Assembly (NCBI GenBank): GCA_000507305.1
Contig: DF240153.1
Span: forward strand, 62,001 to 126,000
Length of the DNA stretch: 64,000 bases
Direction: 5' to 3'
From: Breviolum minutum Mf 1.05b.01
Lineage: Eukaryota; Sar; Dinophyceae; Suessiales; Symbiodiniaceae
In this document: in pieces, positions 57,868 through 64,000 of the stretch
Layout: the number at the start of each line of letters is the position of its first letter
How positions within the stretch are numbered: position 1 is the first letter of the stretch
Notes under the pieces: model-generated
What the model saw: only the letters and a program-made list of their open reading frames with translations
The model's database searches: none
Told to the model about the DNA's origin: nothing
Made by a program: the position numbers and the translations under genes

Positions 57868-59496
57868 TTATGGGGTGACCCTGCAAGACCTGCAGAGGTA
57901 TAAGCTTCTTGGCTCGGTCAAAACGCTGCTTGGCAATGGAGGTAACACCTGCTCTCTGGATTCCACTGACAGGCTGAAGAAGTCGTCTATGACCAGGCCT
58001 TGTAAGGCCCGGTCTCCAAAGAAAGGTCGGCAGGACGTGATCTCCTCTTCCTTGGACAGAAGTTGAAAGTCAGCCAGCAATCCACGATGCCCTTGTGTCG
58101 CAATCTCCACTCCAAGGTGGTCACCCTGAATGACACTTCCAAAACATGCGAACAGAGACCCAGGTCCACCAAACTCGTCCTCAGGACTAGAGCCAACTTC
58201 ACGTGGTCCATTGCCAAAATCATCTCCTCGAAGATACCTGGGAGTTCTTGACTTCTTCAAAGACTCCTGAGCAACCAAAGTGGCATAAGCCGTGGTAGAA
58301 AGCAAAGACTCCTCAGGCAGTGGTGGCCACATGACATTTGATGCTGCTCTTTGTGATGTCACCTGAATTTGGTGATAGAAATCCCGACGATCCGAGATGC
58401 AGGTCATGACGGTCTCGGAACCTGGACGCACTTCCAAAACTCCAAGGTGAAAGCCACTCGGTAGTGCCCTCGATGGGCCAGGTAGGTAAGCCTCTATCTG
58501 GTTGCGGCCCCTCCTATCTCCTATCTGCCTGTCAACCTGCTCTGACTTATAGCAGTTGAATACCCTCAAACATGAGGGAACCATGTTGGCTTTTACTGGC
58601 TTACGTGTAAGGTGAAGCAACCCATTGACGTCCCAAAGCTTTGCCAATGCAAGGACCTTGTCGGGATCTTCTCGGGAAAGATCAGGAACATCGGTGAGGT
58701 CAAAGTCTGAAGTCCAAAGAAGACAAGAGGGCTCCTTGAAAGGCAACCAGAAGGTGTCACCTAAGTAGTCAGAAGGGTCCCAATGTCCTTTCCCTGACAA
58801 AGCCAACCTGGAAGGGTCGAGGTCCCTGTAGGGCAACAACTCCGGAGCTCGGGAATCATCAACGGGCACAACTGCTCCTTCAAGAACAGCATCTCGTTCT
58901 TTGCTGCGGCAAGCCATTCCACCACCTCCAAGCGAGGTAGCGGTCTCATCCTCTGAAGCACCAGCAAAACCACGATGATATGGGGACTCAGCAGTTCCTT
59001 GCCTGGTCAGAAACTCACTGAGATCCGAAAGAAGTGAAACCAAAGATGTAGAACGACGGCCACTGGCAGGCACCGATATCTCACCAGCCGAGCGACCGAA
59101 GGCTAAGAAAATCCTCCTGAGGTTGTCAACTGCAGTAGTTTGGGCAGCATTCAAAGGCCGCCCCAAAAGTTTCAAATCCACAAACTGGCAATCAGCATGT
59201 AGGAAATTGAGGGCCATAACGACAACGTGAAAGGCCTGATCAAGAAGCAGTTTGCGCCTCTTGGACGAAGAAAGACCACAAAGGAAGTCCAAAAGATGCC
59301 CGGCTTCGGAACTGGCAGAGGAAAAATAGCCTTCGCAGAAGCGGGACAACCACTTCTGACAACATGGGAAGTCTTGAGCAAAAAGGCACCAAAAGCAGTG
59401 CCAGAACGTAGAGTCTTTCTGAAAAGCGAAGAGCACCACGATGTAAAGCTGTGAGTCTGCAGTGAAGACCAAGTAGACAAAGGGTCGACACCACAT
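57868..59496 (-). CDS. Reverse transcriptase segment of pol
   Basis: The real coding part begins near 59295, where the frame takes over from the pol leader; the first 65 or so residues of the open frame look like out-of-frame translation. The frame then carries a conserved family stretch (LLPYRDLDPSRLALSG, RVFNCYKSEQVDRQIGDRRG), RT motif A as ISDRRDFYHQ (D369 catalytic), a probable motif B at FGSVIQGDHLGVE, and motif C as VIDDFF (D504, D505) in place of YxDD. It stops at 57868. Just before that stop, good family sequence continues first in a second frame (AKQRFDRAKK) and then in the frame of the downstream ORF (YTSAGLAGSPHKDVINS). At least two single-base shifts therefore separate palm from thumb. 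Known role: copying element RNA into DNA. As it stands the RT is broken. Confidence 0.82.
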   Translation of the reverse strand: MWCRPFVYLVFTADSQLYIVVLFAFQKDSTFWHCFWCLFAQDFPCCQKWLSRFCEGYFSSASSEAGHLLDFLCGLSSSKRRKLLLDQAFHVVVMALNFLHADCQFVDLKLLGRPLNAAQTTAVDNLRRIFLAFGRSAGEISVPASGRRSTSLVSLLSDLSEFLTRQGTAESPYHRGFAGASEDETATSLGGGGMACRSKERDAVLEGAVVPVDDSRAPELLPYRDLDPSRLALSGKGHWDPSDYLGDTFWLPFKEPSCLLWTSDFDLTDVPDLSREDPDKVLALAKLWDVNGLLHLTRKPVKANMVPSCLRVFNCYKSEQVDRQIGDRRGRNQIEAYLPGPSRALPSGFHLGVLEVRPGSETVMTCISDRRDFYHQIQVTSQRAASNVMWPPLPEESLLSTTAYATLVAQESLKKSRTPRYLRGDDFGNGPREVGSSPEDEFGGPGSLFACFGSVIQGDHLGVEIATQGHRGLLADFQLLSKEEEITSCRPFFGDRALQGLVIDDFFSLSVESREQVLPPLPSSVLTEPRSLYLCRSCRVTP

Positions 59497-59690
59497 TGTG
59501 AAAAGGCAACTTTGCAGGGCGAAACCCCGGAACCTAAGTTGCCTTCAGAACTGTCAAAACTGCCAAGCAAGGAAAACGAGGAACCAGACGAGGTACTTGA
59601 ACAAGAACTGCCATCAGCAAAGGGGCCCTTACCAGCACCACAAACCTTGTCCAAAGTACCAATCTCATCTCTCTTCAACTCCCTTCCTTC
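59290..59690 (-). pseudogene. pol N-terminal leader in a third frame
   Basis: Frame open on minus from the gag tail into the RT region. It contains DEIGTLDKVCGAGKGPFADG, a serine-rich stretch, and FPLPVPKPGIF at 59324-59292. It then passes into the RT frame (LLDFLCGLSSSKRRK) with a one-base change near 59292. The start overlaps the gag tail that stops at 59675, so pol may originally have been expressed by frameshifting or by its own start. I cannot decide from one copy. Confidence 0.6.
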
Positions 59691-59880
59691 TCCTTGGGCT
59701 TTTTCGGAAACTTCGGCTTTCGCTTTGGATTTGGCCGAGGCTCCTCTGCGGCATTGGCTGCTGCGCTCTTGCTGGATGAAGCTGCTTCGGATCTCCCTGT
59801 GCGATGATGTCCATCTCTCGAAGGTACGTGAGGGCCACCGAAGTCCATGGTTGCGGGCATAGTGGCGCAAACGCCCTCAG
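59675..59880 (-). pseudogene. gag C-terminal tail, frame-shifted
   Basis: After the central gag frame stops at 59877, family-like sequence continues in a second frame (RAFAPLCPQPWTSVALTYLREMD), then in a third (SKSAAANAAEEPRPNPKRKP, ending KFPKKPKEKEGS and a stop at 59675). The lysine/proline-rich basic tail is what I expect at the end of this gag family. Two frame changes within 200 bp point to decay. Confidence 0.65.
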
Positions 59881-61328
59881 GCGAGGGTTGGTCGATGGAG
59901 CTCGGCTGGAGAACAGTGATTGTGGGGGTCCTCCTGCAACGACAGGAGGTACCCCAATTCCCATTTGCCTCCGTCCTGTGCTACCTGTTCTAGCGATACA
60001 ATTGCTAGGGCAAGCAAGTCTTGGGCATGGACTGGCTCTTGACAAAGGAGGGCATCGGCAACCTGGGATAGGAGCCATAGGGTAATTCCAATGTCCTTCT
60101 GAGATGCAAATCCCCCCTGTCTCTCCAAGTACTTTGAAAAGATGGCCTTCTTCGGGAACTCCTGCAAACTCCTTGGAACCGCTTCTGCAGGACGTAGATG
60201 TTTGAAGGCATTCTGGGCAACCTGAAGGAAAAACGTGCCGTTCTTCGCTGAGAGCTCCTGAAGCAATCTCTCCCTTCCTCTTGTCCCCTTTGAAGAAAGC
60301 GAAAGGCCTCCTGCTGAGGAAGACCCCAAGTCCAGCATAGGGTCCTGTTGGCCGATGAGATGAGCCACTAGCGCATTCATAGCCTGGGACTGCTGCATGA
60401 GTGCCATGCCGATTGAAAGGTCCTGACCAGAAGGGGCAACCACCTCCCGAGGATCCATGGGCTCGTCCTCCTCCAACCTTATCTCCTTCTCCTTTTGAGC
60501 CGCCTGCAAAGGTGACGGCAGAAGATCTTTGGTCCGAGGCGGTGGACCCAAATCCTTCATAAAACCCTTCAAGTCTGATGGGTTCCTGATCGGGGTTGAA
60601 AAGGCCTGTCGATGAGCTGGGGTACGAAGAGCCTCTTGTCCAGCAATCACCGCAGTCTCGAACTTTGTCTGCTGCTCCTGAAGGGTCTTCAGCTGGTTGG
60701 CCATCAAAGGGATAGTCTCCGAAAGCTGCTGGAGCTGCTCTGCTAGGTTGGCCGTAGTAGGCTTCTTGGGTTTGGAAGGAGGCTCGACTTTCTTCTTCGG
60801 CTTGGCAGCTACAAACGACTGCTTGCCCTGCTCCTCCTCGGCTGAGTAAAACTGGACTCTGGGGGGAACTCCTTCTTTTACCATCCAAGAGTAGGCCATC
60901 GACAGCAGCGAGCTTGAGAAAGGCAGGATGTGAGGAGAGCCTTCCAAGAAACATAGGATCCCTTCTCCTTCTGTGACAGGGTCGTAGGGCCGCAAAGCTG
61001 GCAGCACAGACAGGCTGAAGTCCATCAGCAAGCAAGGAATCTCTATGTCTAAGGGAACCTCTTGTCCTGCCTCGTCCTCCTCCATGGCCTGCACCTTGGT
61101 CTCGAGTGAAGGACCAAAGATAGCTTCTGCATCTCCACTTTGGCCTAGCTGAACCCACTCCTGAGGAAGAAAGGTGACTGGAAGTGCCAGAAGTATTCCT
61201 CCATCTCGCTCCATCACTGGAATCACATAGGCCTCTCTCGGATCCACCTCTGGAAAACCATCGCAAGGAAGCTTCATCACGTAGAGCTCCATGAACTCCT
61301 TCTCCACAGTCTTCACTGGCAGCATCAT
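59877..61328 (-). CDS. gag-like protein, central and C-terminal part
   Basis: 483 codons from an in-frame ATG pair. Residues 1-165 form a mixed domain (LPCDGFPEVDPREAYVIPV, then ERDGGILLALP). Residues 172-192 are K/P-rich. Residues 193-233 form a Leu/Gln-rich coiled coil (LAEQLQQLSETIPLMANQL). Residues 365-470 are a helical block (RERLLQELSAKNGTFFLQVA, GGFASQKDIGITLWLLSQVA, LLSLQEDP). I recognise this order from dinoflagellate retroelement proteins; assignment to a nucleocapsid/capsid role is by position before RT. No zinc knuckle is seen. The ATG may be artificial: the N-terminal part of the same protein lies just upstream in another frame (61344-61952). A longer overlapping frame (59665-61353) is a composition shadow over most of its length. 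Confidence 0.75.
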   Translation of the reverse strand: MMLPVKTVEKEFMELYVMKLPCDGFPEVDPREAYVIPVMERDGGILLALPVTFLPQEWVQLGQSGDAEAIFGPSLETKVQAMEEDEAGQEVPLDIEIPCLLMDFSLSVLPALRPYDPVTEGEGILCFLEGSPHILPFSSSLLSMAYSWMVKEGVPPRVQFYSAEEEQGKQSFVAAKPKKKVEPPSKPKKPTTANLAEQLQQLSETIPLMANQLKTLQEQQTKFETAVIAGQEALRTPAHRQAFSTPIRNPSDLKGFMKDLGPPPRTKDLLPSPLQAAQKEKEIRLEEDEPMDPREVVAPSGQDLSIGMALMQQSQAMNALVAHLIGQQDPMLDLGSSSAGGLSLSSKGTRGRERLLQELSAKNGTFFLQVAQNAFKHLRPAEAVPRSLQEFPKKAIFSKYLERQGGFASQKDIGITLWLLSQVADALLCQEPVHAQDLLALAIVSLEQVAQDGGKWELGYLLSLQEDPHNHCSPAELHRPTLA

Positions 61329-61343
61329 TGCTGCTCAGGAAGA

Positions 61344-61952
61344 TCAATGCCACCTGGCCTCTGCCAGGGATGGGAAGGAATGGGAAACTGAATCTCCTGT
61401 AGCTTGCTTGAAAGATGGGATGATCCTGAAGTACTCGGCAGCTGAAGAGACCCGGATAGGCCTGTCAACACCAGGGGCTCGCAGGATGATGTACACAGTG
61501 GACCTGAGGGATATAGGAGGGGTCGGTCGAGGCTTAGGGACTCGACCTTCAACAGTTGCCTTGGCCCAACAACCGGCCTGCCAAGCACGAGTGGCCCTTG
61601 CCACAATCTCCTCTTTGTTTCCCAATCTGATGCACCAGTCCACGCAGTAGCCAGGCAGCACAGGAAGAGTATCAGCAACCTCGTGGTAGCTGTTGGTGGA
61701 GTAATTGGTGCGAGCTGGAGACGGGGGAAGTCCAGGAGCCGAAGTAGGGCGAGGAGACCCCGGCCGAACAGCCGATGAGGATGGGAATGGAGGGATTTCC
61801 CAACTGTGCCCAGATTCCAAGTCAGACACAGCAACAGGAGCAGAGGAAGGAGGACCAACCTCGGCACGAGCAAGAGCACTCTCAAGAGTATTAGCAGCCG
61901 ATCGGAGAGTAGCGATGACAGCACGGACCACGTCAAGGAGGGGGCCGCTCAT
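61344..61952 (-). CDS. gag-like protein, N-terminal part
   Basis: 202 codons if started at the ATG at 61952 (MSGPLLDVVRAV), which follows an amphipathic helix and a Pro/Ser-rich linker, then YCVDWCIRLGNKEEIVARA and VDRPIRVSSAAEYFRIIP and SFPSLAEAR before the stop. The SFPSLAEAR end matches where this family normally continues into the central gag domain, whose frame begins 16 bp on at 61328. A short third-frame piece (GIDLPEQQ) bridges the two, so at least one, probably two, indels separate them. The start codon overlaps the end of the small membrane ORF by 20 nt. Confidence 0.65.
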   Translation of the reverse strand: MSGPLLDVVRAVIATLRSAANTLESALARAEVGPPSSAPVAVSDLESGHSWEIPPFPSSSAVRPGSPRPTSAPGLPPSPARTNYSTNSYHEVADTLPVLPGYCVDWCIRLGNKEEIVARATRAWQAGCWAKATVEGRVPKPRPTPPISLRSTVYIILRAPGVDRPIRVSSAAEYFRIIPSFKQATGDSVSHSFPSLAEARWH

Positions 61953-62208
61953 GCAGATACGCCCGGAGGCGCAAGGAAGAAGGACGCCTGGCAAAGGCTG
62001 GTGAGGGTTCCCTGGGGTCGACAGGGCCAAGTCCAAAAGTCCAGAGAGCAGCAATGACCACCAAGGCACCCAAGCTAAATCCAGAGATGAAGATAGCAAG
62101 GATGAGGACCAAGGAAGAACTGCAATGGGCCGGACAGGCCAAACCGAACCAGGAGTTTTGAGAGCCCCACCAGACAAAAGACAAGATCTGAGCCACCAAA
62201 GGTGGCAT
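61933..62208 (-). CDS. Small hydrophobic ORF upstream of gag
   Basis: 91 codons. One clear membrane-type segment lies at residues 32-57 (LVLILAIFISGFSLGALVVI), followed by a Pro/Arg-rich tail ending RLRAYLHERPPP. It starts 11 bp inside repeat A1 and its last 20 nt overlap the gag start in another frame. A related membrane segment followed by a YLHE motif is familiar to me before gag in dinoflagellate elements, so I think it is real rather than chance. The role is unknown: it could anchor particles or be a leader that tunes gag translation. The exact start is uncertain. Confidence 0.5.
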   Translation of the reverse strand: MPPLVAQILSFVWWGSQNSWFGLACPAHCSSSLVLILAIFISGFSLGALVVIAALWTFGLGPVDPREPSPAFARRPSSLRLRAYLHERPPP

Positions 62209-62218
62209 TCACAACTCA

Positions 62219-62262
62219 CAGGCTTTGAGCCACACCACAAAAGCATTCACTGTTAGAAAACA
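62219..62262 (-). repeat. Split direct repeat A1 (element 5' terminus)
   Basis: 44 bp identical to A2 at 54478-54521. It lies just upstream of the first ORFs on the minus strand and is flanked outside by an alternating TA/CA tract. Any promoter for the element should lie in or near it, but I see no recognisable core motif. Confidence 0.9.
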
Positions 62263-62497
62263 TATACAGTATATACATATACCTCAATCTTCTAGATATG
62301 TAAAATTGTCTGCCTTTTTGGTAGGTTTTTGTTGGTGAAAAGGTCGAAATTTTACGCACAAAAGGAAGATCCAGGTATATCATATACTAGCTGTTGATGT
62401 GCAAACATCCCAATATGGATCGAACAGCTTTCTTCCTGGTTCCTTGGGGGCCCAGGAATTACTGAACCATCCACAGTACCAGAATCGTATAAATATA

Positions 62498-62615
62498 TAC
62501 CTTGCACCTGGTGAATGTCCTCTATGTTGAGGCCGGTTGACTCTTCAAAAACAAGGTGAAAAAACTCAAATCGAATCAAAAAAAGAGTCCGCATCATCAA
62601 AAAGGGTTGCAAGTA
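62498..62615. repeat. Family E TIR element, diverged
   Basis: TACCTTGCACC and GGTTGCAAGTA ends, changed in a compensatory way; lies 236 bp outside the retroelement's 5' end. Confidence 0.62.
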
Positions 62616-62647
62616 TACATATATAAACCTCGCAAAAGGGAGGAGAT

Positions 62648-62752
62648 ACACCCCCGAAAAAATTCACATAAATACCACAAATGTTGGAAGATGTATCTCC
62701 TTTCATGGACATTTGTTCGGTGTCTGTGTTAATCTTTTTGGGGGGGGTGTAC
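62648..62752. repeat. Family D hairpin
   Basis: TACACCCCCGAAAAAATTCAC and GTTAATCTTTTTGGGGGGGGTGTA arms. Confidence 0.65.
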
Positions 62753-64000
62753 TAGGATTTCCCAGAAATTCAGAAAATGGTTAGTAAATGGATTAGAACC
62801 TATATAGTTATAAAAGCAATATATTCAAGTTATAACCCACTGATCCTAACCTTTGATCCTAACTTCCAACAGGACATCCATGCGTACCCTTTTTTGAATC
62901 CTGGAAAAACCCCCCTCAAATCGAACGGACAAGGGAACTCCCTGAAGACGATGCTGAAGGTACCAAACTCTGTTGCATAGCAAAAGCCACTGGTCAACGA
63001 ACCTCAGATTTTGGAGAGCAAAAACCAACCGTCCAAGGAAAGGGGTGAATGAACCTGTACCTGGTGATTCAAGCCGTGACCTTTTTGGGATGGTGAAAAA
63101 GTGACCCCTTTCAAGGGGTTGTTGGTGACCTCCAACGATCGGGGATGAAAAGGGCACGGCTTGAATCACCTGGTATTTTTGTTTTTTTTTGGGTCCTCAA
63201 AAAAGGACTCTTATTGTTTTCGCGGGTTTGTCGTCAGAGAGGGAATCCCCAATCATCTTCGGCCCTGACATCATCCCAGTGGATGTCAGTGGTTAATAAT
63301 CATGGAATCATAAGTCCCTAAAGTGTAGGGTTTTTTGACCCCTTCCATGCATGGCCTATTTACGGCTGAAATAAATGGGGGTTGATCCTAACTGCTTACG
63401 TTTCCTCGGATGATCCGACTAACGTCTGGTTGGGACTCATCAGCTTTCGCGGGGCTGGAAAACGGGCAAAATTTCCCGCCTGAAAATCTAGGAGGGGACT
63501 TCGGACATCCCAACGTCCCGAACTATTTGCCCTTGGCCCTTGGGTTGAAAATGTGTTGCCTAAAAATTTGTTGTTCCCGATTTTTTGGAGTTATTCTTGT
63601 TCCCCATGCTGAATCAAAGTTTCGTGTTTTCTAGGAAACTTAGCATTTCATCACATAAGTTCTTCACTTGAAAAACAGGTGAAAAATTTACCAACTCTTA
63701 AGTTCTAAGCTCAGAACTACCAATGCTGGAAGGCAAATTTACTGAAGCTGAAGCATTGCTGGACTTTAGCTAAAACAAATCTATGAAATAGATATTAGAT
63801 ATATTCAAATTGCAACTGTATTTACCTGGATAATGTGTTTCCTTCTATTTTGATAACTCCAAAAAATTAACAAACATTCCACCCAAAAAAAAGTCAGTGA
63901 GTTCGTGACAATCATTGGGGTGGTCACCTTTTGGGGTGAGATTTGTACCGAAAAATTCGAAACCGGCCGAAGTTGGAAAGTTTTGCAAATTCGGCACCCA
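62753..64000. other. Non-coding end of window
   Basis: One family B palindrome and an H-like segment; otherwise unique sequence without convincing frames. Confidence 0.5.
63060..63173. repeat. Family B element, symmetric palindrome form
   Basis: Arms GGTGATTCAAGCCGTG and CACGGCTTGAATCACC are perfect inverted repeats; TA lies on both sides. Confidence 0.75.

Larger units (their letters stand above)
54341..62262 (-). mobile_element. DIRS/Ngaro-like tyrosine-recombinase retroelement with split direct repeats
   Basis: On the minus strand the element reads A1 (62262-62219), a small hydrophobic ORF, gag-like ORFs, pol (RT, RNase H, methyltransferase-like, tyrosine recombinase), B1 (54615-54522), A2 (54521-54478), a 43-bp spacer, then B2 (54434-54341). 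A1 equals A2 (44 bp) and B1 equals B2 (94 bp) with no mismatch that I could find. Known from the DIRS order: Ngaro/PAT-type elements carry such split direct repeats, replicate through a circular intermediate and integrate with a tyrosine recombinase, without a target-site duplication. Both ends abut TA-rich sequence, fitting an insertion into an AT tract. The coding part is visibly more GC-rich than its flanks. Identical repeats suggest a fairly recent insertion, yet gag and RT show frame changes, so the copy is probably non-autonomous now. Confidence 0.9.

Noticed and set aside
59665-61353. 562-codon minus frame overlapping gag
   Set aside because: It overlaps the gag frame, which has better family-like sequence and a coiled coil. 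Only its last part (59800-59880) carries plausible gag-tail sequence after a frame change.
54484-62200. Plus-strand frames within the retroelement (for example 56749-57024, 57158-57532, 59512-59862)
   Set aside because: Antisense shadows of the minus-strand coding region.

Overview
This window looks like a piece of a dinoflagellate nuclear genome (chromosomal scaffold). The call rests on three things. It holds very little conserved coding sequence. It has a very high density of short terminal-inverted-repeat (TIR) elements and microsatellites. It carries a multi-domain tyrosine-recombinase retroelement whose gag, RT, methyltransferase-like and recombinase sequence I recognise from unnamed dinoflagellate proteins. 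It is not bacterial, phage or organellar: no operons, no ribosome-binding-site-led long ORFs and no rRNA or tRNA genes are visible. A Suessiales-type genome (Symbiodiniaceae or Polarella) is plausible, but I cannot fix the genus. There are two assembly blemishes: one N at 41857 and 52 N inside a (GGT)n tract at 46538-46589.

The dominant feature is a 7.9-kb DIRS/Ngaro-like retroelement on the minus strand (54341-62262). Reading minus, it runs: repeat A1, a small membrane-type ORF, gag-like ORFs, a pol leader, reverse transcriptase, thumb, RNase H with a SAM-methyltransferase-like domain lodged inside it, a hydrophobic linker, tyrosine recombinase, repeat B1, repeat A2, a 43-bp spacer, repeat B2. 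The A1-ORFs-B1-A2-B2 order is the split-direct-repeat architecture of Ngaro/PAT-type DIRS elements. The 1,095-residue ORF is intact, but gag and RT are broken by several frame changes, so this copy is probably dead unless some shifts are programmed. A second, older tyrosine-recombinase fragment lies at 24600-25365 (minus).

The rest is non-coding or exonic debris. From 1 to 11 kb there are MITE families A to E, hairpins and AT repeats. From 11.3 to 14.75 kb a TIR-element-poor, more GC-rich, gene-like island is enclosed by (TCAA)n and (ATGT)n tracts. From 15 to 54 kb there is a dense MITE field with isolated coding-like exons, mostly on the plus strand, many with a pyrimidine-rich AG acceptor and a stop (for example 10528-10650, 15529-15714, 46045-46211, and 51384-51563 with an SH3-like end) and one on minus (38979-39090). 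After the retroelement (62.3-64 kb) there are more MITEs only.

The TIR families are distinct. Family A (about 100 bp, ends CTAG..CTAG) shows 4-bp target duplications and lies in one orientation in every copy found. Family C (CCCTCC..GGAGGG) and family E (CCTGGAACC..GGTTCCAGG) are flanked by TA, as in mariner/Stowaway-type MITEs. Family B (GTGATTCAAG..GGCAATTC) occurs in both orientations. No full transposase gene for any of them is present here.
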